A DNA stretch of 64,000 bases from a candidate division NC10 bacterium CSP1-5 (GCA_001443495.1 LDXR01000006.1:62001-126000); one strand, 5' to 3'; counted from the stretch's first letter, positions 25,423 through 34,294 are shown. Numbers and translations are program-made. Notes: generated by a model not told the origin, from the letters alone.

Positions 25423-26465
25423 GGCTGCTCCACCTCCACAAAGACCTTGAGCGCTTCCTTGTCCCGGAACATGTGCATCCCATGGGTGAGATCGGCCAAC
25501 GGGACCCTGTGGGTGACGAGCGCCTTCACCCGGACCGTTCGCTCCGCCAACAGGGCGAGGGCTTCCTGAAGCTCGACGGTGGAGGGGGAATAGCTGCTCA
25601 CGAGGCTGAGTTCCCGGTGAAAGAACCGGTGGATATCCAGTTCTACCATCGGGTTACCCGGGTCCGAGGCGAACAACATCACGACGCCACCATCTCTCAG
25701 GAGATCGATCGCCGCCCCCAGCACCCGCGGCCCGCCCGCTGTCAGTATAGCAGCATCGGCGCCGCGACCCTGAGTCACCTCTTGGACGGCCTGGGGCACC
25801 TCCGCCTGACCCGGCGTGAGGGTCACGTCCGCCCCGAACGCCTTGGCGCGCTCACAGCGCTCGCCGATGAGATCAAAACCGATCACCCGGGCTCGATAGA
25901 GCTTGAGAACCTGAACGAGCATGAGGCCGATCGAGCCCAATCCATACAGGAGGACCGTGTCGTGGAGGAGTGGGTTCAGCCGCTTGACCGCCCGGAGGCA
26001 GCAGGCAAGCGGTTCGGTAAAGGCGGCCTCTTCGTCCTCAAGATGGGAAGGGATCGGGAAGGTGGCGTATCGGGTGTTCAGAGCCGGAACCCGGATATAC
26101 TCGGCGAAGCCTCCCGGGTCGATATTCGACGCCTTGAAGGTGCGGCACATGGAGAAGTTGCCGTGCCGACAGTAGTGGCAGGCGTAGCAGGGGACGTGGT
26201 GAGAGACCACCACCCGCTCGCCGACCGTCCGTTCCTCAATCCCCTCCCCCAGGGCCGCGACAGTACCGACGACCTCGTGCCCGAGGACGGTGGGAGGTGT
26301 GACGAGAGCGTGATCGACCTTGCTCGCATCGGTTGCGCACAGGCCGCACCCCTTGACCTTGACCAGCAGCTCGCCGGGCCCGACCCTCGGGACGGGGACC
26401 GCCTCCACACGGATCTGCCGATTCCCCTGGTAGACCGCCGCTCTCATGGTTTGTGGCATGCTCAT
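25419..26465 (-). CDS. Zinc-dependent MDR alcohol dehydrogenase (upstream copy)
   Basis: This 348-residue paralogue of the next gene has the catalytic zinc region GCGLCATD...GHEVVG, structural zinc CYACHYCRHGNFSMC (about 94-108), and a nucleotide-binding turn of the form GLGSIG. The two tandem copies overlap by 4 bp and may form a heteromer or act on successive steps. A repeat-containing gap of 75 bp separates it from the squalene-synthase-like gene. No substrate can be named. Confidence 0.88.
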   Translation of the reverse strand: MSMPQTMRAAVYQGNRQIRVEAVPVPRVGPGELLVKVKGCGLCATDASKVDHALVTPPTVLGHEVVGTVAALGEGIEERTVGERVVVSHHVPCYACHYCRHGNFSMCRTFKASNIDPGGFAEYIRVPALNTRYATFPIPSHLEDEEAAFTEPLACCLRAVKRLNPLLHDTVLLYGLGSIGLMLVQVLKLYRARVIGFDLIGERCERAKAFGADVTLTPGQAEVPQAVQEVTQGRGADAAILTAGGPRVLGAAIDLLRDGGVVMLFASDPGNPMVELDIHRFFHRELSLVSSYSPSTVELQEALALLAERTVRVKALVTHRVPLADLTHGMHMFRDKEALKVFVEVEQP

Positions 26466-26481
26466 CAGTACCTGCCTTCCC

Positions 26482-26562
26482 CGTTCATGGTTCAGAGTTC
26501 ATGGTTCATGGCAGGAACCTGGATTCCCGTTCTTAAACCATCAACCCTGAACCCTGAACCGG
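26482..26562. repeat. Intergenic 7-nt tandem repeat with inverted arms (TGAAC type)
   Basis: The left arm, GTTCATGGTTCAGAGTTCATGG (26483 onward), and the right arm, ACCCTGAACCCTGAACC (26546-26562), are complementary. It belongs to the same family as 14509-14616 and 61801-61870. Confidence 0.75.
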
Positions 26563-27386
26563 TTTTGCGCCCAGGTCGTGAGGGCCAGGCGGATCTTCCT
26601 CGCGCGCGGCAGCGCGATCCGATCCTCGAAAACGCGAAACTCCTTCCGCGCGATCGTCTCCAGCGTCTCGCGATAGATCCGGCCCATGATCTCGGCGGCC
26701 GCCATGTTCTTCCGATCCTCGGAGGGCAGACTCTCGGCTGCCCGCCGGAAATAGTCCCGGGCCCGGTCCGCCTCGAATCGCATGAGGGGAAAGAACCCGG
26801 GGGTGTACCGGCAGTGCAGGAGATCATCCTCACTGTACCCGAAGCGCTCCAGATCCTCTTGGGGGAGATAGATGCGCCCGCGCCGGCCATCGGTCTTTAG
26901 ATCCCGGAGGATATTGGTCAGCTGCAGCGCCAGGCCCAGGTTGATCGCGTACTCCTTGGTGGCCTCACGCCGGTATCCGAAGATCTCGATGCAGATCAGG
27001 CCCACCACCGAGGCCACCCGGTAGCAGTACCGGGCGAGATCCGCGATGGTGGGGTATCGGGTGACGGTGAGGTCCATCTCGACCCCGGCAATCACCTCGT
27101 CGAAATAGCCCTTGGGGATCGGGTAGCGGCTGAGGCAGTCGCGGAGCGCTCTAGTGATGAAATGGGTGGGCCGCCCCGCGTAGCAGCGGTCCAGCTCCTC
27201 GCGCCACCCCTTCAGGCGCTCGGCCTTCGCCTCCACGTCGCCGGAGTCGTCGGCGATGTCGTCCACGGCGCGGCACAGCGCGTACACGGCATAGAGCGCC
27301 TCCCGCTTCGCTCGGGGGAGAAAGAGGAAAGAGTAGTAGAAGCTCGAGCGACTCTTCCTGACCAGGGTGGCAAGGGCCTCGGACAT
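26541..27386 (-). CDS. hpnD: Squalene/phytoene synthase family protein (HpnD-like)
   Basis: This 281-residue head-to-head prenyl synthase joins two farnesyl diphosphates to presqualene diphosphate on the way to squalene. The first Asp motif is AVDDIADD (about 40-47); the second region is NILRDLKTDGRRGRIYLP (about 157-174), with the second Asp cluster less canonical than NxxRDxxED. HpnC and HpnE partners are not in the window, so either they lie elsewhere or this one enzyme goes through to squalene. It follows the prenyl diphosphate synthase gene by 3 bp. Confidence 0.88.
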   Translation of the reverse strand: MSEALATLVRKSRSSFYYSFLFLPRAKREALYAVYALCRAVDDIADDSGDVEAKAERLKGWREELDRCYAGRPTHFITRALRDCLSRYPIPKGYFDEVIAGVEMDLTVTRYPTIADLARYCYRVASVVGLICIEIFGYRREATKEYAINLGLALQLTNILRDLKTDGRRGRIYLPQEDLERFGYSEDDLLHCRYTPGFFPLMRFEADRARDYFRRAAESLPSEDRKNMAAAEIMGRIYRETLETIARKEFRVFEDRIALPRARKIRLALTTWAQNRFRVQG

Positions 27387-27389
27387 CTC

Positions 27390-28280
27390 CTACGCCTTTC
27401 GCGAGACGATGAAGCGGGCGATGGCTCGCAGCGGGTCCGCCTGGTGGGTGAGCGACGTCAGCGCATCCAGCGCCTCCGTCAGGAGTCGCTGGGCCTCCCG
27501 CTTGGCGGCATCAAGGCCGACCAGGGCCGGATACGTGGCCTTCCCTCGGCTGGCATCCCCCCCGATCTTCTTCCCCCGCATTGCCTCTTCCCCCTCGATG
27601 TCCAGAATGTCGTCGGTGATCTGAAAGGCGAGCCCGACAGCCTTCCCGTACCGCGTGATGGCGTCGAGCTGGGTTGCTGTCGCTCCGCCCAGGTGGGCCC
27701 CAGCCCGAAGCGCGGAGAGGATCAGGGCCCCCGTCTTGTGGGTGTGGATGTACTGGAGGAGAGACAGCTCAACGGCCTTCCCCTCCGAGAGAATATCCAC
27801 CGCCTGCCCCCCCGCCATCCCCTGCGACCCGGCAGCCAGGGCGATCTCGTGGATCACGGTCCGGAGGAGCCGCGGATCGAGGTGACCGACGTGCGCGGGG
27901 TTCGTCAAGAGGGCAAAGGCCTCGGTGAGGAGGGCATCCCCCGCCAGGATGGCCATGGCCGGGCCGAAGACCTTGTGGCAGGTGGGGCGACCGCGTCGCA
28001 AGTCATCGTCATCCATCGCCGGGAGGTCGTCGTGGACTAACGAGTACGTGTGGATGCATTCAAAGGCGCAGGCGACGGGGAGCACCGCCTCGGCCCTCGC
28101 CCCCACCGCCTCGGCGGCGGCGATGGTCAATGTCGGTCGCAACCTCTTCCCGCCGGCGAAGAGGCTGTAGTGTACGGCGTGGTGAAGCTCCGGAGGCATG
28201 GTGCTCTCCACCGGGACAAAACGCTTCAGGCCCGCCTCCACCAGCGCCTGCCGCTCTTCGAGGTACGCCTTGAGATCCAC
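27390..28280 (-). CDS. ispA: Polyprenyl (farnesyl-type) diphosphate synthase
   Basis: This 296-residue trans-prenyltransferase builds C15 (possibly C20) diphosphate from IPP and DMAPP. The first Asp-rich motif is DDLPAMDDDDLRRG (about 83-96) and the second is QITDDILDIEG (about 224-234); GGKRLRP (about 43-49) binds IPP. Context favours the farnesyl product, since a squalene synthase homologue follows. Chain length cannot be fixed from sequence alone. Confidence 0.92.
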   Translation of the reverse strand: MDLKAYLEERQALVEAGLKRFVPVESTMPPELHHAVHYSLFAGGKRLRPTLTIAAAEAVGARAEAVLPVACAFECIHTYSLVHDDLPAMDDDDLRRGRPTCHKVFGPAMAILAGDALLTEAFALLTNPAHVGHLDPRLLRTVIHEIALAAGSQGMAGGQAVDILSEGKAVELSLLQYIHTHKTGALILSALRAGAHLGGATATQLDAITRYGKAVGLAFQITDDILDIEGEEAMRGKKIGGDASRGKATYPALVGLDAAKREAQRLLTEALDALTSLTHQADPLRAIARFIVSRKA

Positions 28281-28353
28281 ACGTCCTCCTGGTCTCGCCG
28301 AACGGTTGGATTATAGGCGCCTTCTGGCTTCGGACCAAGCCTCTTCTTGATCG

Positions 28354-29355
28354 TTACCTCTGTACCCTCCGGCAGGCGTATCCGTGGGTGTAGTACCACT
28401 CCACCGCGTCTCGCAGCGCTTCTTCGACCGGTGTCTGGGGTAACTCGAGTTCGCGGATGGCCTTGGAGGGGTCAAAGAACATCATCGTGTGCGCCATGCG
28501 GACCGCGTTGAGAGGAACCCGCGGCTCCTGGCGGCTGAGTCGCGCGTAGAGCTCGAAGGCGCACGCGGCGAGGACGGCCACCGGATAGGGAATCCGAAAG
28601 CGGGGTGCAGGGACGCCGGAGATCTGCTCGAGTATCCCGAAGATTGCGCGCAGGGTGAGATTCCGGTTCCCCAGGATATACTTTTCGCCGATCCGTCCTC
28701 TCTGGGCCGCCAGGATGTGGCCCCGAGCCACATCCTGGACGTGGACCAGATTGAGACCCGTGTGGAGGTAGCCGAACATCTGCCCGTTGAGATAATCGAC
28801 AATCATCCGGCCGGTGGGGGTGGGTTTGACATCCCACGGTCCCACAGGGGCAGAGGGATTGACGATGACCACCGGAAGCCCCAGGCCGGCGATCCGTTCT
28901 GCCTCCCGCTCGGCCAGAAACTTGGACCGCTTGTAGGGGCCGACCATCTGTGCCAGGGTGACCGGCGTCTCCTCGGTTCCTGGCAGGCCATTTTTGGGGA
29001 TCCCCAGGGCCCCCACCGTGCTCGTGTAGACGACGCGCTCTATCCCCGTCTCGAGCGCGACCTCCAGGATGTTGCGGGTCCCCTCCACATTGGCCCGGTA
29101 CGTTGCGGCCGCGTCCCGTGAGGAGAGGTTGTACCGGGCGGCGACGTGGTACAGGACCTGACACCCCTTGAGGGCGCGCCGGAGACCCTCGCGCTCCGCG
29201 AGGTCTCCCTGGACCTCCTCGATCTCGAGGCCCTCGATGCCGGCCCGTGGACTCGACGGTCTCACCAGCACGCGGACGGCGACCCCGTCTTGAAGCAGCT
29301 CTCGGACGAGGTTTGCCCCAACAAAGCCGGTCGCCCCGGTGACGAAGGCTCTCAC
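28354..29355 (-). CDS. hpnA: Hopanoid-associated NAD-dependent sugar epimerase/dehydratase
   Basis: This 333-residue extended SDR protein has TGATGFVGANLVREL (Rossmann Gly motif, about 6-20) and the catalytic YKRSK (Tyr/Lys) at about 150. HpnA is found in hopanoid loci and is thought to act on a sugar of the side chain. The GTG start at 29355 is chosen because GGGAGC lies 8 bp upstream, the protein then begins VRAFVTG, and it overlaps the previous stop (GTGA). A longer reading only adds a non-homologous N-terminus. Confidence 0.9.
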   Translation of the reverse strand: MRAFVTGATGFVGANLVRELLQDGVAVRVLVRPSSPRAGIEGLEIEEVQGDLAEREGLRRALKGCQVLYHVAARYNLSSRDAAATYRANVEGTRNILEVALETGIERVVYTSTVGALGIPKNGLPGTEETPVTLAQMVGPYKRSKFLAEREAERIAGLGLPVVIVNPSAPVGPWDVKPTPTGRMIVDYLNGQMFGYLHTGLNLVHVQDVARGHILAAQRGRIGEKYILGNRNLTLRAIFGILEQISGVPAPRFRIPYPVAVLAACAFELYARLSRQEPRVPLNAVRMAHTMMFFDPSKAIRELELPQTPVEEALRDAVEWYYTHGYACRRVQR

Positions 29356-30332
29356 GTCTTTTGCTCCCTCTGCCCGGGCCATCCAGTCCGTGTAAGGACC
29401 AGGAGGCCGATGGCGACCCACAGGATCTCCCGCGCCCTGCGCAAGAGACTGAAGGCCATGGCGGCCTCTGCGCTCATGCCGAGACCGAGGAAGATCAAGA
29501 CGGTTCCCCCCTCTTGGGCTCCCAGGTTGGCCGGGATGAAGAAGGTCGCCGCCTTGACCCCGAGGAGGAGCGCCTGGATCACCATCGCCGTCGGGACGTC
29601 CACGCGGCTTCCCATCGCCCACAGGAAACCGTACGCCTCGACGGCGGTGGTCAGCCAGCCGAGGAGCGAAAAGAGCAGGCACCCGACCAGAGGGCTGCGG
29701 CTTCGGTAGAGCGTGGCGATCTTGTCATCCAGGATCTCGAGCCCCTCTCGTTTCGCCATCCAGGCCTCACCCCTGGCACCGAGCCGATAGATGAGCCGGT
29801 GGAGGAGCGAGAACAGCCCCCGCGTCTGGCTATAGTAGAGGACCAGGACCACGAGGGCCAGGAAGAGGCCCACCCCGAATCCCCCGAGCAGCGCCGATGC
29901 GAACTCCTGTGTTCTCGGGAGGGCACCGGCCAGCCCCAGAAAGATAAAAAGACAGTACGCGAACGTCGTCATGGTCTTTGTGACCACGACCGAGGCGAGG
30001 CCGTCGCTTAACGGAACGCCGAGGCGGCGGAGCAGCGAGGCCTTGAGCGGCTCCCCGCCCAGGTAGGCGAGGGGTGTGATGAGGTTGACCGCCTCTCCCG
30101 CCGCCCGGATCAGGAAGGTGTGTGCGAGGGGTACCCCGGGAGGCAGGGTCAGCCACCAGCCGATGGAAAAGAAGACAGCCATGACCACGGAGGGAAGGAG
30201 GAGGGAGGGGAAGCTCCATCCGACCTGCCGGACCTGGGCGAGCGTCTCCTCAAGCCCCACCTGCCCGAGGATCCACAGGAAGAGGAAGAGACCGAGGCAG
30301 AGGGCGATCAGTGTGCCCCAGGGCCTCTTCAC
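29352..30332 (-). CDS. hpnL: HpnL-like lysylphosphatidylglycerol-synthase-type membrane protein
   Basis: This 326-residue integral membrane protein of the UPF0104/LPG synthase transmembrane family has about eight hydrophobic segments and the conserved NLITPLAYLGGEPLKA motif (about 83-98) and NLGAQEGG near residue 272-279. Hopanoid loci carry such a protein as HpnL, whose proposed role is moving or modifying hopanoids in membranes. It sits between the TPP-dependent pair and hpnA. The catalytic lysyltransferase domain is absent. Confidence 0.82.
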   Translation of the reverse strand: MKRPWGTLIALCLGLFLFLWILGQVGLEETLAQVRQVGWSFPSLLLPSVVMAVFFSIGWWLTLPPGVPLAHTFLIRAAGEAVNLITPLAYLGGEPLKASLLRRLGVPLSDGLASVVVTKTMTTFAYCLFIFLGLAGALPRTQEFASALLGGFGVGLFLALVVLVLYYSQTRGLFSLLHRLIYRLGARGEAWMAKREGLEILDDKIATLYRSRSPLVGCLLFSLLGWLTTAVEAYGFLWAMGSRVDVPTAMVIQALLLGVKAATFFIPANLGAQEGGTVLIFLGLGMSAEAAMAFSLLRRAREILWVAIGLLVLTRTGWPGQREQKT

Positions 30333-30344
30333 GCCCCCCCTCCG

Positions 30345-30914
30345 CTAATCGCTGCCTGCAGCCACCTGCCGGAGGCGCGCGGCGATGGCCTCGGGGTGAA
30401 GCGATACCCGGGGAATCTCTTCCCGCCGGTCCCCGATCTCGAGTTGAACGAGGAGAAAGGCAGGGCCAGGCCCGCCGAGGAGCAGGGGAAGCACCGCCTC
30501 GAGCTCCTCCCGTCGGGCCACGCGATACACCAGGCGGTACCCGGCCGCCTTCGCCATCTGTTCGAGAGGGACCTTTGCCGAGAAGGTCGGTTGATTCCCG
30601 GTGGAGCCGTGGGCGGAGTTGTCGAGGACGATGTGAATGAAATTCGGCGGGGCGTGAAAGCTGGCGGTGGGGAGGACGCCCAGATTCATGAGGAGATTGC
30701 CATCTCCGTCCAAGACCACGACCCGTCGCTCGGGCCGGCTCAGGGCGAGCCCCAGCCCAATGGAGGGCGCGAGGCCCATGGAGCCGATCATATAAAAATT
30801 CTCTGTCCGATCCCGGGCGACCATGGTCTCCCGAGAGATGAACCCGTTGGCGGCGATCACGATCTCTCGATCGAGCCGCTCCAGGATCACCTGAATGGCC
30901 TCTTCGCGCATCAT
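30345..30914 (-). CDS. TPP-dependent decarboxylase beta subunit (phosphonopyruvate/sulfopyruvate decarboxylase type)
   Basis: This 189-residue TPP-binding half carries the diphosphate/metal motif LDGDGNLLMNLG (about 63-74) and blocks FYMIGSMGLAPSIGLGLA and DNSAHGSTGNQPT that are characteristic of phosphonopyruvate decarboxylase (AepY) and sulfopyruvate decarboxylase ComE. Its ATG overlaps the stop of the alpha-subunit fusion (ATGA). The likely product is an aldehyde such as phosphonoacetaldehyde or sulfoacetaldehyde. No PEP mutase or sulfolactate genes are in the window. Confidence 0.82.
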   Translation of the reverse strand: MMREEAIQVILERLDREIVIAANGFISRETMVARDRTENFYMIGSMGLAPSIGLGLALSRPERRVVVLDGDGNLLMNLGVLPTASFHAPPNFIHIVLDNSAHGSTGNQPTFSAKVPLEQMAKAAGYRLVYRVARREELEAVLPLLLGGPGPAFLLVQLEIGDRREEIPRVSLHPEAIAARLRQVAAGSD

Positions 30915-32350
30915 GTCACAATCCCCTTTCTCAGGAGCAGGGCGACCGGGGTCCGGTCCTGCTTCATGCGGTCCGCGGCCCAGCGGATGGCCTGCGGAAT
31001 CGTCTCCTCCTCCAGGATCTGGTAGGGAATCCGCAGGGTCTCGAGGAGCGTCGGGGTGATCTGGCCCGTCAAGAGGTGCTCTGGCGCGTCCTTGCCCCCG
31101 TATCCGCGCCAGCCGATCAGGAGCAGGCAGGGGATCCGGTAGAGCAGGGCCAGCGAGGAGAGGGCATCGAGGCTCTGCCCCAGACCCGAGTTCTGCATCA
31201 GGACGACCGGCTGCTTGCCGCCGAGGTAGGCCCCTGTGGCCATGCCCACCGCCGCGTCCTCCCGCGCCGCCTGGACGTAGCCATGCTCGGCCAGGAGGGT
31301 GAAGAGTCCTTTCATGAGCGAGCAGGGGACCCCGGTGAAGAAGTCAAAGCCGGCTTCCATGAGGAGCCGGACGAACTCGTGCGCCGTGACCCCTGTCGCC
31401 CTCGGTTGCGGCCTCGCTGCCGGCCGCCCTCGGTCGGGGACGGTCTGGTCCATCTGCGGTCGGCGAGATCGCGTGACGACCGGTGCCGCGAACGTCGGTC
31501 GCGGAAAATCCTGAAGGATCAGGCGGTCGATCTCTTCCTCGAGTCGATGACAGAACTCGATCTCCTTGATGGCGCGTTGGTACTGGTCGATGCCGAGGTA
31601 GCGGAGAAACCGGCGGATGCCCCAGTCCACCGCCTCGTACGGGACCGTGGGGGCTGCCATGTCCCCCATGCGGATGATGAGGGACTTGACGAGCGGCTCG
31701 GGCTCGAGCGGGGTGTTCCAGAGCGGATGCTCGCCGATCTGGGCGCGAAACCGGGTGATATGCTCTTCCCGGTAGAATTCCCCGCGGAATTTCATGAAGT
31801 CGATTGCTGTCCAGAAGTCCCACCGCGCCGAGGCGAAGGCACAATCGGGAAGGAAGAACTGGATCGGATTGATCCAGACGTCGAAATAGGGATGGCTCAG
31901 GAGGCTCACGGCCGCGGCGAGGCGATCCGTGCCGGGCCGGCCCACCTGTGGGTCCCCCACCACGGTCGCTGCCGTCTCAAGATGGTGGGCAAAGACCGGG
32001 GCCTCCTCGACGATGCGCCGCAGCGCGTAGATCTTCCGCTCGACCAGATGCCAGCCCTTCTCATCCGAGACGGGAAGGATGTCGAGATGCGCCTCGAGCT
32101 CCTGGATCGCGCTCTCCTTGCGGTCATGCAGGGCGCCGAAATCGCGGCGCGTGAACTCGCCGCTCGGAAAGACCTCGAGCGCGACGTCCAGGAAGTCGCG
32201 GAAGTTGTCCAGGGTATGGGCGTACACCCCGTGGTAATGGGTCGGCTGCCTGTCGATGATGGGCAGGCTCGCGTAGATGGCCGCGCCCGGGTCGAGGCCG
32301 CAGCTCTTCAGCAGCTTGGTCGCGAGGATCGCGTGCGTCCCCCAGTCCAT
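30911..32350 (-). CDS. Fusion: unknown helical His-rich domain plus TPP-dependent decarboxylase alpha subunit
   Basis: The 479-residue protein has two parts. Residues 1-299 form a helical domain beginning MDWGTHAILATKLL, with scattered His (6, 38, 40, 45, 75, 122, 123, 153), no family I can name; the pattern suggests a metal-dependent hydrolase-like helical fold but this is unproven. Residues about 320-479 match the Pyr-domain half of phosphonopyruvate/sulfopyruvate decarboxylases: FDFFTGVPCSLMKGL, and AAREDAAVGMATGAYLGG with the TPP-activating Glu. The join is a Pro/Arg-rich linker. An internal ATG at 31453 has no ribosome site, so I keep one fused gene. It starts 2 bp after the CDP-alcohol transferase stop. 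Confidence 0.75.
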   Translation of the reverse strand: MDWGTHAILATKLLKSCGLDPGAAIYASLPIIDRQPTHYHGVYAHTLDNFRDFLDVALEVFPSGEFTRRDFGALHDRKESAIQELEAHLDILPVSDEKGWHLVERKIYALRRIVEEAPVFAHHLETAATVVGDPQVGRPGTDRLAAAVSLLSHPYFDVWINPIQFFLPDCAFASARWDFWTAIDFMKFRGEFYREEHITRFRAQIGEHPLWNTPLEPEPLVKSLIIRMGDMAAPTVPYEAVDWGIRRFLRYLGIDQYQRAIKEIEFCHRLEEEIDRLILQDFPRPTFAAPVVTRSRRPQMDQTVPDRGRPAARPQPRATGVTAHEFVRLLMEAGFDFFTGVPCSLMKGLFTLLAEHGYVQAAREDAAVGMATGAYLGGKQPVVLMQNSGLGQSLDALSSLALLYRIPCLLLIGWRGYGGKDAPEHLLTGQITPTLLETLRIPYQILEEETIPQAIRWAADRMKQDRTPVALLLRKGIVT

Positions 32351-32352
32351 CG

Positions 32353-33561
32353 CTAGGCCTCCCTGTCGGCAGAGACCGGCCTCGGGGCCATCTCGGGATG
32401 CTCCTGGCGCTCGGCCCGCCTGTCCCGAATGAGGAGGGCGAGGACCGACGGCCAGAAGAGGTTGATCCCGATCGCCGCGGCCCAGAGAAACCACTCGAGC
32501 CGGTCCACCAGCGCTGCGAGAAGGACGATCAGGGCAAAGTCCCGGTGCATGACCTGGGCGAGAAGCCGATTGACCGGGCGGCGCCGGATCATGTACGCCC
32601 CCATGGTCCCGGCCGCCGTAGCTGCGCCCACGACGAGCAGCGCGCCCACGATGAGCACGCTGGGCTCTGGCCTTCTCAGATACGCCGCCCGGACGATAGC
32701 GGCAAAGATCCCCACGTGCACCAGGTTGTCCAGGACATAATCCATCACGCCGCCCCATCGGCTCTCCTGCAGCCTCAGGCGGGCCAGCATCCCGTCTAGC
32801 AGGTCGGTGAGATAGGCGAGGACGAAGAGCATCCCCCCGACGACTGTCCAGGCGTAATCGCCCTGCCACAAGCACGCGATGGCGCCGAGCCCGATGAAAA
32901 ATCCTGCCAGGGTGAGCTGGTTGGGGGTGACCCGCGTGTCGACCAGGGCACGCATGACTGGGAAGAGGAGGCGTCTCGAGCGGCGGATCAGCCAGCTATC
33001 GGTTGGCTTCCCCAGGGCCCGATAGAGGGCGGCCGCTGCCCTCTCGCTGGTCGTGTTGGCGAGATCGAGGCACACTGCCGCCCCCGAAAGGGGGACCTGG
33101 ACTGGAGGCTGCAGGCGTCCGGTCGGGACCGCGGGGCTCCCGAGTGCCACCGGAGCATCGGAACCCTGGCCCGCCGGGACCACGAACGGTGCCCCGGGAT
33201 GATAGGCGGCCCTGAGTTCCGTGAGCAGGGGTGGGTTCAGCACGGTGCTCGCGCGGATGAAGAAGCACGGGGGGATCCCGTTGCCGCCCACGGCTTTGCT
33301 CACCGCTGCCGGTTCCGTGTCGACCCACTCGATCCGACTCTCGGATAGTCGCTCGCCCACCAGGGCCTGCAGCCGGGGGGCCGCGTCGCCGGCGCAGATG
33401 ATCACGCGGCGCACGCCGGCGCGCTGTGTACTGACAAGGATGCGCCTGAGCAGGGAGACCCCGCCCACGCGCGCGGCGGCAACAGACCAGTCCCCGTGTG
33501 TCGGGGGGAGGACGATGGCCGTTCTTCCGACGTCATCCATTGGGGCGCTAGCGTGAGGCAT
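32353..33561 (-). CDS. CDP-alcohol phosphotransferase with degenerate nucleotidyltransferase-like N-terminus
   Basis: This 402-residue membrane enzyme has an exact CDP-alcohol phosphotransferase signature, DLLDGMLARLRLQ...GGVMDYVLD, at about residues 249-274, within a six-helix domain. It transfers a phospho-alcohol from CDP-alcohol to a lipid or polyol. The first 170 residues resemble a nucleotidyltransferase (AIVLPPTHGDW...RRVIICAGD) but lack the usual LAAGxGxR loop. The layout recalls inositol-phosphate enzymes. ATG 33561 overlaps the previous gene by 14 bp; ATG 33540 is also possible. Confidence 0.82.
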   Translation of the reverse strand: MPHASAPMDDVGRTAIVLPPTHGDWSVAAARVGGVSLLRRILVSTQRAGVRRVIICAGDAAPRLQALVGERLSESRIEWVDTEPAAVSKAVGGNGIPPCFFIRASTVLNPPLLTELRAAYHPGAPFVVPAGQGSDAPVALGSPAVPTGRLQPPVQVPLSGAAVCLDLANTTSERAAAALYRALGKPTDSWLIRRSRRLLFPVMRALVDTRVTPNQLTLAGFFIGLGAIACLWQGDYAWTVVGGMLFVLAYLTDLLDGMLARLRLQESRWGGVMDYVLDNLVHVGIFAAIVRAAYLRRPEPSVLIVGALLVVGAATAAGTMGAYMIRRRPVNRLLAQVMHRDFALIVLLAALVDRLEWFLWAAAIGINLFWPSVLALLIRDRRAERQEHPEMAPRPVSADREA

Positions 33562-34294
33562 GGGTTGCAACAATCCTCGGGAGGACTTCCTCCCGGGCCC
33601 GATCGAGCTCTTTCGGCCCATCGATGTCGATCCACGAGAGTCCCGTGGTCACCGAACAGTGAACGGGGACACCCTTGGCGATCAACCGTTCCAGGGCGGC
33701 CGTGTAGTACTCGTTGGTCGCCCCTTCCTCCGTCAGCCGCTCGATTTCGGCGAAGAAGAGCCGCCCGCCGTCGCTGGAAAACCGCGCGATGCCGAGAAAG
33801 GTCCCCGTCACCTCGGCGGGAGGGACCGTCTTGCTCACCGCCAGGACCCGGGTGCCTCGGGCCGCGACTTTCTTGCTCTCGGCGTGGATCTCTTCGCTCA
33901 CGGCGAGGCAGATTTCTCCTGGTCCTTCGAGGCAGGCCTTCAGGATGTCCGGATGGAAGAGGATGTCGGCGTAGCAGATGACGAAGGGGGATCCGAGGAG
34001 CCGTTCGCGGCTCACCCAGACCGAGTATAAATTATTCGTGTCGGCGTAGCGAGGATTCTCCACGACGGTGACCGGGAAGGGGCGCCCGCCGCCCGTCCCC
34101 CGCGCGAACGCACGGATCTGCTCCCCCAGGTAGCCGGTGACGATCACCGCCTCCGCGATCCGCTGCGCCGCCAGGGCGTCCAGCAGGTAGGCGAGGATCG
34201 GTCTGCCCCCCACATCCAAGAGACATTTGGGGGTCTCCACCGTGAAAGGCCGGAGGCGGGTCGCCTGGCCTGCCGCGAGCACGAGCGCCCTCAC
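33548..34294 (-). CDS. Sugar- or alcohol-phosphate nucleotidyltransferase
   Basis: This 248-residue nucleotidyltransferase has the intact substrate loop LVLAAGQATRLRPFT and PKCLLDVGGRPIL (residues about 4-33), then ADILFHPD. It should activate a phosphorylated sugar, polyol or phosphonate with CTP or another NTP. Since the next gene is a CDP-alcohol transferase, CTP is the likely donor (compare inositol-1-phosphate or 2-aminoethylphosphonate cytidylyltransferases). GTG 34294 is chosen: it begins VRALVLAAG and overlaps the hpnG stop (GTGA). Confidence 0.85.
   Translation of the reverse strand: MRALVLAAGQATRLRPFTVETPKCLLDVGGRPILAYLLDALAAQRIAEAVIVTGYLGEQIRAFARGTGGGRPFPVTVVENPRYADTNNLYSVWVSRERLLGSPFVICYADILFHPDILKACLEGPGEICLAVSEEIHAESKKVAARGTRVLAVSKTVPPAEVTGTFLGIARFSSDGGRLFFAEIERLTEEGATNEYYTAALERLIAKGVPVHCSVTTGLSWIDIDGPKELDRAREEVLPRIVATHASR

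Noticed and set aside
32351-32875. Extension of the fused decarboxylase gene upstream of 32350
   Set aside because: The added residues are the out-of-frame shadow of the CDP-alcohol transferase; MDWGTH at 32350 starts right after that gene's stop.
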